Below the pieces are notes generated by a model that ran no database searches, was not told the origin of the DNA, and was given only the letters and a program-made list of their open reading frames with translations. A DNA stretch of 64,000 bases from [Clostridium] fimetarium (GTDB lineage: Bacteria > Bacillota > Clostridia > Lachnospirales > Lachnospiraceae): contig NZ_FOJI01000001.1 of the NCBI RefSeq assembly GCF_900111235.1, positions 372,001-436,000 of the forward strand, written 5' to 3'. Numbering within the stretch: position 1 is the first letter of the stretch; every line of letters begins with the position of its first letter. This document shows, piece by piece, positions 56,001 through 63,964 of the stretch. The position numbers were made by a program, and so were the translations under genes.

Positions 56001-56315
56001 TCAAATGAAAAAATCAAGGTATTCTTCATCAATGATGATGGAACAATTGAAGATATGAACGCAGTATTTACACCAAGTTCAGTAAGCTTTACAACAACAC
56101 ACTTTAGCACATATGCTATCGTAAAGGTTACAGAACCAGTAGTTACAGAGCCAGTAGTTACAGATCAAGTTGTAACAGGATCTGTCGATGCTACTAATGC
56201 AGGTGTTAAAACTGGAGATACCACGAATGTATATATTATTATGATAGTTATGATATGCGCTAGTGGAACTCTTTTAACGGTAAGAAGAAAGAGAAAAGTA
56301 GCTGAAGAAGAATAA
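53037..56315 (+). CDS. Surface-anchored cohesin-like scaffold with seven Ig-like repeats
   Basis: 1092 residues. Signal peptide 1-34. Cohesin-like domain 36-190 (AKPGDTITVTVALQNYANYA, then IDAFKLSMNIDQNYFEF, then NVELSFSDARYHL), with the two long beta-faces of cohesins. An Ig-like module 192-272, then seven Big_3-type repeats (about 273-828), each with a YDNGTT-like turn and a VGTQTVTVTY strand. A helical linker (830-892, LTVADATAVTALRTAYDALS), a further domain, and a C-terminal anchor KTGDTTN, membrane segment and RRKRK. AAGGAGGA precedes the ATG. It probably displays dockerin proteins far from the membrane. The sorting motif lacks a strict LPxTG. Confidence 0.82.
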   Translation: MNRLLRKKKLISILLSVALVFSGIYVSHKTVNAAPAEVQVVTSLSSTTAKPGDTITVTVALQNYANYAKTIDAFKLSMNIDQNYFEFVRAAADTTLNNIESFTMMYSTSGVHNEAFINNNVELSFSDARYHLNQSTTNLYSFQLKVKSTITADAMMELTTAGATVVYTGESASNPLPLTSVPANLNILAAAPVVALTSSDAVHTNATYNNNVTVNLNKGTGEVYKDGTKVADVSSANPYTASANGSYSIKNAKDAVGNTATETTFSISLGLKSISIASSPTKTSYLEGTVTAIDPTGGVINLIYNNDSTSTVNLTAAMCTGYDLTSYSSTTPTQSVTVTYEGKTTSFNVSVTKKAVASIKVTSNPTKTVYSQGNTVSATGGKITVTYDNGTTEVVDMTAGMITSPDMATTGTKDVTVTYSGKTTTYAITVNDKVVTSFTLAGTSGLSVTEGMALGLSGVTANLVYDNGTTAILPVTAAMIKYTDAVGTQAVTVTVADVTNTFNITVNAKVATAIAMFAYPKTNYKEGDAFSLSGAQIKVTYNNGTTSAAIDVTSAMISPATPIMSNYGVEQTVTITNSSLTTTYKYTVSSKQLSGISVTAPTKTAYVEKNAFSTAGGVITINYDNNTSATINLTSSYCTGYDMASVGSQTVTVTYIEGSITKTATFAIVVNAKSLTSISVNANPTVTTVLEGKTLSLAGGILNLAYDNADASTVDMTQATVTGFDSNKVGTQTITLTYGGKTTSLNVTVKAKTLTGIVVTAPTTTTYLTAQSLDTTGMKVSAVYDNDTNEFVTVPVAGITGFDNSKVGTQTITVKYLTMTATFNVKVLSRDALNAVNSSITTIQGKTLTVADATAVTALRTAYDALSSVEKAEVNESKIKAIETSMLALLYPASTTESTDKKVSVIAPIGSVSYEAKIIIAGITNNEILSSITEKINSKITNTIELLNTFDLSCVKKDDITKKIALNGSVEITVSLSDAIKTMMSSLASNEKIKVFFINDDGTIEDMNAVFTPSSVSFTTTHFSTYAIVKVTEPVVTEPVVTDQVVTGSVDATNAGVKTGDTTNVYIIMIVMICASGTLLTVRRKRKVAEEE

Positions 56316-56331
56316 ATTTATTATAAAGGTG

Positions 56332-56362
56332 GTGAGCAGTTTAAACTGCTCACTATTTTTTT
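56332..56362 (+). terminator. Terminator after the first scaffold gene
   Basis: GTGAGCAGTTT and AAACTGCTCAC form an uninterrupted 22-base palindrome (56332-56353), followed by a T run. Confidence 0.8.
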
Positions 56363-56379
56363 ATTATTAGGAGTAAATT

Positions 56380-57267
56380 ATGAAAATTAATAAGACATTG
56401 ATTGCCATTATTTGTATGATGCTTGTACTTATGCTATTGCCTCAAACTATAAAAGCTGAAGATAGTCTAAAGTTGGTATGTAAAACATCAAGTACCAATG
56501 TATATCCTGGAGAAAGCATAGACGTTGTAGTATATTTGGATAACTATGCTTCACCAAATATTAAAGATATTACTACACTGCAACTTTTTATCAATTTAAA
56601 TTCAGATTATTATACATATGTTGAGAATTCATTAAAAGACTTGTCTGATGCAAAAGGTAATGAACAGATTTATAGTTTGAATTATGTAAGTGATAAAAAG
56701 CAGATACAATTACAATTCAGTGATTTGACTAAAATATTGAGTAGAAATACAAAAAATCTTTATCAATTTAAAGTGAAGATAAATGATAATTTATTGAATG
56801 GTAGTAATTTTGAGATAGGTCCTGATGTTTTTAAGTGCGTAGACGGAAGATCTGCTCAAATATATACGATTCCTTCTGAAATCACGAAGTCAAATATTCA
56901 TGTTGTTGAAAAAAGTCTATCTGATTCTAAAGGAATCGAGAGTTATTCAGATAACATAATAAATAATGTAATCAGTAATACAGTAAGTAGTAGCAATAAT
57001 AGTGAGAATGGTAGTGGGGCAATCAATCAAACTGATGCTGTGAATCAAACGGGTACTACTGTTAATAAATCAAGTGAAGCCGAAGTCTCAAATGCGATTG
57101 ATACAGATGTTTCTGCCACAAATATAGATAGTAATGAAAATATAGCACAAGCAGGAAATTTTATAAATGCTGGGAGTGTTGCAGCTGTTATTATAATCAG
57201 TAGTGCGATCATCGGATTGATAACTTATTATGTTTTTAATAAAAGGAGGAAAAAGAATGAAAAATAA
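56380..57267 (+). CDS. Second membrane-anchored cohesin-like protein
   Basis: 295 residues. Signal peptide 1-26. One cohesin-like domain 27-175 (VYPGESIDVVVYLDNYASPN, then TTLQLFINLNSDYYTYVENS, then KQIQLQFSDLTKILSRNT), clearly related in pattern to the first scaffold's N-terminus. A Ser/Asn/Thr-rich linker (180-260), a membrane segment (VAAVIIISSAIIGLITYYVF) and a basic end RRKKNEK with no sortase motif, so it is membrane-anchored. TTAGGAGT precedes the ATG. It overlaps the transglutaminase gene by 11 nt, so the two are translated together. It may present that enzyme directly at the membrane. Confidence 0.75.
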   Translation: MKINKTLIAIICMMLVLMLLPQTIKAEDSLKLVCKTSSTNVYPGESIDVVVYLDNYASPNIKDITTLQLFINLNSDYYTYVENSLKDLSDAKGNEQIYSLNYVSDKKQIQLQFSDLTKILSRNTKNLYQFKVKINDNLLNGSNFEIGPDVFKCVDGRSAQIYTIPSEITKSNIHVVEKSLSDSKGIESYSDNIINNVISNTVSSSNNSENGSGAINQTDAVNQTGTTVNKSSEAEVSNAIDTDVSATNIDSNENIAQAGNFINAGSVAAVIIISSAIIGLITYYVFNKRRKKNEK

Positions 57268-59122
57268 GGTGATTAAAACTTTTATTTCGTTTTGCATTGT
57301 TTTAAGCTGTATTGGAATTCAGATTTTGCCATCATTTGCTGGCACTGGGATTGACACTGGAATTGGGATTGACACTGGAATTGGCGCTGACACTGGTATT
57401 TCCACTGACACGGGAATTGAATTGTCTACTGATTATGCACAGTTGCAGTTGGTAAGTGACGGTGCAATGGAAAATGTATATTTTCCCGCAAATAATGGGA
57501 GATTTTTAGCAAGTGCAACGTGGGAAAGCGATTTAAAAGGATTAATTATTAATGCAATTGAAAGCTATTCAACTACAGTTGATATCTCCGGGCTAGATAT
57601 TCCATACAATGCGGACAACTTGGCTTCTTTACGTTCGGCTATGAGCGCAACTTTTAACGAGAATCCGCAATTCTTTTATGTTAGTGGTGGATATAGTATC
57701 TGGCGCAATAATTCGGGAACACTTATAAGTATCGAGTTATCTTATAAAAATGAATATGTAATTTCAGGATCTACAATTCCTAATAAAGTAGCCATAGATG
57801 CCGATGTGAAGTTGTATAATGATGGTGTCAATTACGCAATGGAATCTGTTACAAGTTCAATGAGTGATATGGAAAAAATACTTGCTTTACATGATTGGTT
57901 AGTCAGAGAATGTGATTATGATTATGCAAATTATTTGGCAGGAACGATTCCACCAGATTCTTATTCTGCAAAAGGTGTATTCATGAAGGGCTCAGCTGTT
58001 TGTAATGGTTATGCATTAGCTTATAGCGCGTTAATGCAAAAAATTGGAATTTCTTCTTATGTTGTAACGAGTACAAGCATGAATCATGCATGGAACTTGG
58101 TTTCTTTAAACGGTAATTGGTATCATATTGATGCTACGTGGGATGACCCGGTTTTTAGTAGTTCAAAGCAATATGAAGATAGCCTCTGTGAAGGATATGT
58201 GAGACATGATTTTTTCCTCTTAAGTGATGATGAAATTAAAAATACCACAAGCGGTTCACATTATGGGTGGGCTTCTACAATTCCAATCGCTGCTTCTAGT
58301 GGTGGCTTTGATAATTATTGTTTTAAAAATGTCGATGTAAGTATGAATTACTACAATGGTTATTGGTATTATGGTACGGGTACTCACATATATAAGGCGT
58401 TGATTGATAAAGGTGTTTTACAGGATACAATAATTTCAGATTCTATAAGATATTTCCATATGGACGGTTCTATCATGTATTGGGCAACAAATAATAAACT
58501 TGTTAAATCCGATGCTAATGTCTATCCTGCCGCTTCCCAGATTATGAGCACACAGACTGGCACATATAATGGTTATAGCATTGGAGAATTTACAATCAAG
58601 AGAAATAAGCTTAAGTTGAATTTATATAAATATTCATCGGTTACATCTACTTACGCGTTTGAACATGTAAGTATAGGTCCATTAACTAGCATTTCATTAG
58701 ATAGGACTAGCTATACATTAATTGGCGGGAATACTTTGCAATTGAATGTTACATATAATCCAACAGACACAACGGAAGATAAAACAATCATATGGAGCAG
58801 CAATAATGCAACAGTTGCAACTGTAAGTGATAATGGCGTTGTAAGTGCCTTGACGAATGGGACAGCTACAATTACGGCCACTTGTGGGACACTTTCAGCA
58901 ACCTGTAATATCACTGTTGGGGATGTTAAACTAGGAGATGTAACACTTGATAATGCGGTAGACATATTTGATATATTGGAAATTCAGAGGAGTATTCTTG
59001 GGACATCTGTGCTTACAGGAAAAGCGTTAACAGCAGCTGATGTAACAAGAGATATTAAGGTAGATATTTTTGATATACTCGCAATACAACGTCATATTTT
59101 AGGCGTTGAGGTTATTAAGTAG
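57257..59122 (+). CDS. Secreted transglutaminase-like protein with Big_2 and dockerin
   Basis: 621 residues from ATG 57257, with AAAGGAGGA upstream. Signal 1-28, then a low-complexity TGIDTGIG-type repeat (29-57). The transglutaminase-like core has Cys in GSAVCNGYALAYSAL (near 248), His in MNHAWNLVS (near 276) and Asp in WYHIDATWDDP (near 290), a full triad. A region with YYNGYWYYGTG (about 350-460) follows, then Big_2 (476-555: TLIGGNTLQLNVTYNPTDTT, then VVSALTNGTATITATC). The dockerin (558-621) reads GDVTLDNAVDIFDILEIQRS and ADVTRDIKVDIFDILAIQRH. Likely a protease or cross-linking enzyme tethered to the scaffold. The triad is intact; activity is inferred. Confidence 0.85.
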   Translation: MKNKVIKTFISFCIVLSCIGIQILPSFAGTGIDTGIGIDTGIGADTGISTDTGIELSTDYAQLQLVSDGAMENVYFPANNGRFLASATWESDLKGLIINAIESYSTTVDISGLDIPYNADNLASLRSAMSATFNENPQFFYVSGGYSIWRNNSGTLISIELSYKNEYVISGSTIPNKVAIDADVKLYNDGVNYAMESVTSSMSDMEKILALHDWLVRECDYDYANYLAGTIPPDSYSAKGVFMKGSAVCNGYALAYSALMQKIGISSYVVTSTSMNHAWNLVSLNGNWYHIDATWDDPVFSSSKQYEDSLCEGYVRHDFFLLSDDEIKNTTSGSHYGWASTIPIAASSGGFDNYCFKNVDVSMNYYNGYWYYGTGTHIYKALIDKGVLQDTIISDSIRYFHMDGSIMYWATNNKLVKSDANVYPAASQIMSTQTGTYNGYSIGEFTIKRNKLKLNLYKYSSVTSTYAFEHVSIGPLTSISLDRTSYTLIGGNTLQLNVTYNPTDTTEDKTIIWSSNNATVATVSDNGVVSALTNGTATITATCGTLSATCNITVGDVKLGDVTLDNAVDIFDILEIQRSILGTSVLTGKALTAADVTRDIKVDIFDILAIQRHILGVEVIK

Positions 59123-59211
59123 AAGATGAGTCCTAAAAATAATTTCCTTAGTTCCTATTGAATAGGAAATAATTTATTGTTAAACTACTTATTTACAAAG
59201 GGGGGGGTAAA

Positions 59212-61668
59212 ATGAAAAAGTTAAAAAAAATAATCACATTATTATTAATAATCAGTATTAGTATGAATTTAAATTTAAATGTATATGCAACAAGTGATGA
59301 TACAGATGGGCCGGTAGTAGGGAATATCCGTATAGATAAAACCGAAGTTACTGCAGGAGATGCAATAAAGGTAACTGTAGAGATAAGTGATGCAAGTATG
59401 CTTAGGACAATGACTATAAGCGTGGGACGTCAAGCATATGATTATAATTATATACATCTGACCGATAATGGAGATGGAACATATAGTGGAACGTTGACGA
59501 TAACTGACAGTTATGTAAATGGTGGTTATTATATAAACTATTATAATTTTGAAGACATGAGCGGAAATAAAGCATATGCATTCCCATCAGCATCATTATA
59601 TCCTAATACTAATTTCATGGTAAGTGGATGTAGTGATGATACAGCAGCACCGGTAGTAGGGAATATCCGTATAGATAAAACCGAAGTTACTGCAGGAGAT
59701 GCAATAAAGGTAACTGTAGAGATAAGTGATGCAAGTATGCTTAGGACAATGACTATAAGCGTGGGACGTCAAGCATATGATTATAATTATATACATCTGA
59801 CCGATAATGGAGATGGAACATACAGCGGAACGTTGACGATAACTGACAGTTATGTAAATGGTGGTTATTATATAAACTATTATAATTTTGAGGACATGAG
59901 CGGAAATAAAGCATATGCATTCCCATTAGCATCAGCATATCCTGATGCTAATTTCACCATCTATAGTGAATTGGATGCACCTATAATTTTTCAAACTAGT
60001 TTAGCAGTTGCACTACAGCAGGCAACTATTGGTGAAACAGAAAGGTTGTATTTCAAAGCCAGTGATGCATCAGGCATCAAAGATGGTTCCGTAACATATA
60101 TTACACCAAAAACAAAGGAAGAAAAAACATATCCATGTTCATATGATGCAGCAAATGACCAATATTACTCGGAAATCCCTGTTACCGAATATACGCAAAG
60201 TGGAAAATGGATTCTAAAAAGTATTACTTTAAATGATAATCTTATCAGTACAGCAAAAATCATATCAAGTGAAGCATATACTGGTGAGAATACAGTTGAG
60301 AATTCTATTGATTTAAGTTTAGGTGATTTTGAAGTCATAAATACAATTGAAGACACTGTAGCGCCGATCATTGAAACTAATTCAATTACCATGATTTCCA
60401 ATCAGATTAATTTAAATGGTAGCTTTGTTTTTCAACTCAAAGCGACTGATGATTTGAGTGGGATTGAATCTGTTAAGGCAAATTATCTTAATCCAGATGG
60501 ACAAGTATATACATGTAATATGAATTTAAAAGAAGATAACATTTATGAAGGCATAATAACAGTCGAAGATTCTCAATTACTGGGAAAATGGAATATTCAA
60601 AGCATCTGCATTTCAGATGTTTGTGGAAACAAGCAAGAATATACTTCGTTATTAGGAAAACTGAATTTTACAGTGATAGATGCTTATAGTGAAATTGGAT
60701 CCTTGGATAAAGTCACATGGTACTTAAGCAATCAGACGGTAAGTTCATCAGTAATAAAAGGTGATGTGTATATTGGTCCAAATGCTGTTGTAACATTTAA
60801 CAATGTTACCGTAACAGGAAATATCTATGTTTTGGGTGGCCTAAGAGCAGTGAGTATTACAGCTGATGGAATATATTGTGGGTCAATGAGCTTTGGTTAT
60901 TTTGGAACGTTTTATAATGGAACAGCTTTGCTATCAGGATCAAATTATATAAATTCTATAGTATGTTTGACCTATCCTGTAACTGAACTGCCTCTGATTA
61001 TAGCTGGGAATATTTATTCGGCAAATGGATACCTAAATATGAAAGGTGTAACAGTGCCAGTTGTCAATGTTTATGTCAATGGAAAGCCGGTTGAGACTAA
61101 TGCGGAAGGTAAGTTCTATATCAATGATTTATATATTGGTGATGCAGACAGCATTACGGTTCAACTAACAACAGTTTTTGGAAATACAATTTTAAAAACA
61201 TACAGCATTAATAAATATTTGATTGATGAATCAGGAAATCTAAATATGGCACCTGTGATTACGGCTGAGAATATTATTTATACAAAGAATCAGGAGTATG
61301 ATTTGCTTGATGGCATTACAGCATACGATAATGAAGATGGCAGTATGACAGACAAAATTACTATTCTATCAAACAATTTAGATATAACGAAAAGTGGTAC
61401 ATACAGCATTACATATGGTGTTACGGATTCTGGGAATGCCAGTGTTCAAAAAACAGTTAAAATTTTAGTCCCAAAATCAGGTGATGTTACATTTGATAAT
61501 GCAATAGATATTTTTGACATTTTAAGTATTCAAAGATATATACTTGGGACGTCAGAGCTTGCCGAAAAATCGATGATAGTTGCTGATGTAACAGGGAATA
61601 GTAAAGTAGATGTTTTTGATATACTCGCAATACAACGTCATATTTTAGGCGTTGAGATTATTAAGTAA
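59212..61668 (+). CDS. Secreted multi-Ig protein with tandem repeat and dockerin
   Basis: 818 residues. Signal 1-28. Two almost identical 113-residue beta domains (about 28-135 and 141-248; NIRIDKTEVTAGDAIKVTVE and FEDMSGNKAYAFP) resembling Ig/Big-type repeats. Two further Ig-like domains (265-520), a beta-rich part with VYIGPNAVVTFNNVTVTG (near 525) and a DUF5011-type domain (682-753: YDLLDGITAYDNEDGSMTDK). The dockerin (757-817) reads GDVTFDNAIDIFDILSIQRY and ADVTGNSKVDVFDILAIQRH. A run of G (GGGGGGG) serves as ribosome site. No catalytic domain, so it is probably an adhesin or spacer subunit. Confidence 0.8.
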   Translation: MKKLKKIITLLLIISISMNLNLNVYATSDDTDGPVVGNIRIDKTEVTAGDAIKVTVEISDASMLRTMTISVGRQAYDYNYIHLTDNGDGTYSGTLTITDSYVNGGYYINYYNFEDMSGNKAYAFPSASLYPNTNFMVSGCSDDTAAPVVGNIRIDKTEVTAGDAIKVTVEISDASMLRTMTISVGRQAYDYNYIHLTDNGDGTYSGTLTITDSYVNGGYYINYYNFEDMSGNKAYAFPLASAYPDANFTIYSELDAPIIFQTSLAVALQQATIGETERLYFKASDASGIKDGSVTYITPKTKEEKTYPCSYDAANDQYYSEIPVTEYTQSGKWILKSITLNDNLISTAKIISSEAYTGENTVENSIDLSLGDFEVINTIEDTVAPIIETNSITMISNQINLNGSFVFQLKATDDLSGIESVKANYLNPDGQVYTCNMNLKEDNIYEGIITVEDSQLLGKWNIQSICISDVCGNKQEYTSLLGKLNFTVIDAYSEIGSLDKVTWYLSNQTVSSSVIKGDVYIGPNAVVTFNNVTVTGNIYVLGGLRAVSITADGIYCGSMSFGYFGTFYNGTALLSGSNYINSIVCLTYPVTELPLIIAGNIYSANGYLNMKGVTVPVVNVYVNGKPVETNAEGKFYINDLYIGDADSITVQLTTVFGNTILKTYSINKYLIDESGNLNMAPVITAENIIYTKNQEYDLLDGITAYDNEDGSMTDKITILSNNLDITKSGTYSITYGVTDSGNASVQKTVKILVPKSGDVTFDNAIDIFDILSIQRYILGTSELAEKSMIVADVTGNSKVDVFDILAIQRHILGVEIIK
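59293..59956 (+). repeat. Near-identical tandem repeat of 339-bp period
   Basis: 59293-59617 and 59632-59956 are offset by exactly 339 bp (113 codons) and differ at only a handful of bases, mainly at the ends. Near-identity at synonymous sites indicates a very recent duplication or ongoing homogenisation. Confidence 0.9.
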
Positions 61669-61727
61669 GTAATAAATAAGAAAATAGTTGAATACGATAA
61701 ATTATAAAGTCGTTTAGAGGAGAAACT

Positions 61728-63122
61728 TTGAAAGAAGAAATTAAAAAGTTGAAGAAAACAATATTTGTTATTATAACAATTTGTTGTGTGTTAGTAGCAA
61801 GCATTGAAGTTACCCCTCGAATAACTGCTGAAGCAGCTACATATGGGCAAAATGATATATATAAGTATCAAATTAATGGTGATGGAACTATTAAAATAGT
61901 TGATTATTTTGGAGCGGATGAAAGTCTAGTAATACCAGAAGAAATAGATGGTTATACAGTCGTAAGTATTATGTTTACTAGCTCAAAGCCTTCAGTTAAG
62001 CGTATAACGCTTCCGTCAACACTAATAGATTTTTCTAAGAGCTTATCCGTGTTTTACCAACTAGAATATATATATGTTGATGAAAATAATACGATGTTTA
62101 GCTGTGAAAATGGGTTCTTATATAATAAGGATAAAACTGAATTATTGGAAGTGCCAAGTATGTATCAAGCTAAAGATGGCAAAATCGAGATATCAGATAG
62201 CGTAGTAAGTGTTTCTGTATATGTGCATTTATTCAAAGTGCAAAGCATGAAAACGTTGTATATTGGAGCTAATGTCCAAACTGGTCCGTTTTCGGGAGAT
62301 TGTTTAGGTAATGGCATATTAGAAAACATATATGTATCTGATAATAACAAATATTATACTTCAGTTGATGGGGTATTATATTCGAAAGATATGACTGAAT
62401 TATTATCATATCCAGAAAAAAATAGTGCAGAGTGTTATGTTGTTCCAACATCAGTAATGTCTATCCCTACCTGGACATTTAGCAAAGATTATAGTTCAGA
62501 TTGGAGTTTGAAAAATGTAATTCTTCCAACTGGGGTATCATTAGGAATAAATGTATTTTATCTTTCCGATAAATATGGTTTTGGACCAAATAAGGAAATT
62601 AATATTTATTTTGCAGAAGGTTCAGATTGTGAATCATATTTTGAAAGTACTGATAAAGATGACTTGAACAACCTAATTAAGCACATCTATTTGGTGGCAC
62701 TTGAAGTTGATTCTCTGCCTTTAAAGTCTTTATATAACCAAGGTGAAGAACTTGTTTTGACTGGATTGAGTTTGAATTTGAACGCTGAGGATGGAAGCAT
62801 TTTTAATGTCAGTGATTTGGATTGCAGAATAAGTGGATATGATGCTACAAAAGTTGGTAAGCAAGTGATTTCTGTTGCTTATGGAAGCCTATCTACAGTA
62901 TTTGAAATAACGGTAGCAGCTCCTATTATAAAAGGTGATGCCACGCTTAATAACGTGATAGACATATATGATATTTTAGCAATTCAGAGACATATTCTTG
63001 GTACATTAGCACTTAACGAAAAAGCATTAACAGCAGCGGATGTATCAGGAAACAGCACGGTGGATGTTTTTGATATACTCGCAATACAACGTCACATTTT
63101 AGGTGTTGAGATTATTGGTTAA
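61728..63122 (+). CDS. BspA-type leucine-rich-repeat protein with Big_3 and dockerin
   Basis: 464 residues. TTG start with GAGGAG upstream. Signal 1-36. BspA-like LRRs (37-310: VIPEEIDGYTVVSI, then ITLPSTLIDFSKS, and later VLYSKDMTELLSYPEK) of the type seen in surface proteins that bind host or bacterial proteins. A Big_3-like domain (324-398: LYNQGEELVLTGLSLNLNAE) is built like those of the scaffold. The dockerin (402-461) reads GDATLNNVIDIYDILAIQRH and ADVSGNSTVDVFDILAIQRH. Likely a binding subunit of the complex. Confidence 0.8.
   Translation: MKEEIKKLKKTIFVIITICCVLVASIEVTPRITAEAATYGQNDIYKYQINGDGTIKIVDYFGADESLVIPEEIDGYTVVSIMFTSSKPSVKRITLPSTLIDFSKSLSVFYQLEYIYVDENNTMFSCENGFLYNKDKTELLEVPSMYQAKDGKIEISDSVVSVSVYVHLFKVQSMKTLYIGANVQTGPFSGDCLGNGILENIYVSDNNKYYTSVDGVLYSKDMTELLSYPEKNSAECYVVPTSVMSIPTWTFSKDYSSDWSLKNVILPTGVSLGINVFYLSDKYGFGPNKEINIYFAEGSDCESYFESTDKDDLNNLIKHIYLVALEVDSLPLKSLYNQGEELVLTGLSLNLNAEDGSIFNVSDLDCRISGYDATKVGKQVISVAYGSLSTVFEITVAAPIIKGDATLNNVIDIYDILAIQRHILGTLALNEKALTAADVSGNSTVDVFDILAIQRHILGVEIIG
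63060..63122 (+). repeat. Shared 63-bp dockerin 3' end (copies also at 59060-59122 and 61606-61668)
   Basis: The last 63 bases of the three genes, stop region included, are almost the same: TTTTTGATATACTCGCAATA is present in each, continuing through the H-I-L-G codons. The lysozyme's dockerin does not share it. Confidence 0.85.
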
Positions 63123-63125
63123 AGT

Positions 63126-63159
63126 AAAGACCATATCTTGAATGAAGATGGTGGCCTTT
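63126..63159 (+). terminator. Terminator closing the surface-complex locus
   Basis: AAAGACCATATCTT pairs with AAGATGGTGGCCTTT, with a one-base mismatch and a bulge. Confidence 0.5.
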
Positions 63160-63277
63160 GCCAAGTTAATGTAAATGTATAAAGCAAGGTGATTTTCATA
63201 ATAGTAAAACATGATATTATAGTTATAATATTAGAAAAAATAAAATCTGGGTTACCCATAATAAGGAGGAACATAAT

Positions 63278-63835
63278 ATGCAAGTGAAAAAAGTAGGCGT
63301 TTTGGTAGGAAGTCTTCGTAAAGAATCATTTTCAAGAAAAATCGCCAAGGCGTTGGAAGAATTGGCGACACCATCATTACAGTTAGAAGAAGTGAATCTT
63401 GAGAACCTTGAAATGTATAATCAGGATTTTGATGACGAAGGGAATGTCCCAAGTTCTTGGACGAAGTTTCGTGACACTGTGAAAAAGTATGATGCAATCC
63501 TTTTTATTACACCGGAATATAACAGATCTGTTCCAGCGCTATTAAAAAATGCCTTAGATATTGGGTCAAGACCATATGGGAAAAGTGTATGGGATAAAAA
63601 ACCAGGTGCAGTGGTAAGCGTTTCACCAGGAAGATTAAGTGCATTTGGAGCCAACCATCATCTTAGACAGTCATTAGTATTCCTTAATGTACCAACAATG
63701 CAGCAGCCAGAAGCATATATAGGAGATGTTGCAGCGTTACTAGATGATAATGGAGTAATGACGGACGTAAGAACACTTGAATTTTTAAAAAAATTCTTGG
63801 ATTCGTATGCAATATGGGTAGAGAAAAATTTATAG
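63278..63835 (+). CDS. NADPH-dependent FMN reductase (flavodoxin-like)
   Basis: 185 residues. VGVLVGSLRKESFSRKIAKA is the FMN phosphate loop (GSLRxxSxxxxxA), then FITPEYNRSVPALLKNALDI is the conserved P-E-Y-N-x-S-x-P block of the ChrR/NQR family, and PGAVVSVSPGRLSAFGA the second loop. Such enzymes reduce quinones, azo compounds or chromate using flavin. AAGGAGGA precedes the ATG. It stands after the surface locus terminator and is probably unrelated to it. Confidence 0.92.
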   Translation: MQVKKVGVLVGSLRKESFSRKIAKALEELATPSLQLEEVNLENLEMYNQDFDDEGNVPSSWTKFRDTVKKYDAILFITPEYNRSVPALLKNALDIGSRPYGKSVWDKKPGAVVSVSPGRLSAFGANHHLRQSLVFLNVPTMQQPEAYIGDVAALLDDNGVMTDVRTLEFLKKFLDSYAIWVEKNL

Positions 63836-63916
63836 ATTATATTTCATATATAAGCAATAATTTTAAATGTTTTAAAGTACTTTAGAGATGTATGATTGAT
63901 TCATCAATAAAAAAAT

Positions 63917-63964
63917 AGAATGTAAGATATCTAATGATAATATGGATATCTTGCATTCTTTTTT
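63917..63964 (+). terminator. Terminator after the flavin reductase gene
   Basis: AGAATGTAAGATATC (63917-63931) pairs with GATATCTTGCATTCT (63945-63959), followed by T residues. Confidence 0.85.

Noticed and set aside
55775-56110. Minus-strand 111-residue frame in the scaffold gene
   Set aside because: Antisense shadow of repetitive coding DNA without a start signal.
59275-59938. Repeated minus-strand frames of 60-66 residues
   Set aside because: They are shadows of the tandem repeat in the plus-strand gene, with His/Tyr/Ile-rich composition and no ribosome sites.
51538-63122. A plant-cell-wall cellulosome
   Set aside because: Cohesin-like and dockerin modules are present, but no cellulase, xylanase or carbohydrate-binding module of cellulosomes is seen. 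The clients are a lysozyme, a transglutaminase-like protein, Ig and LRR proteins.
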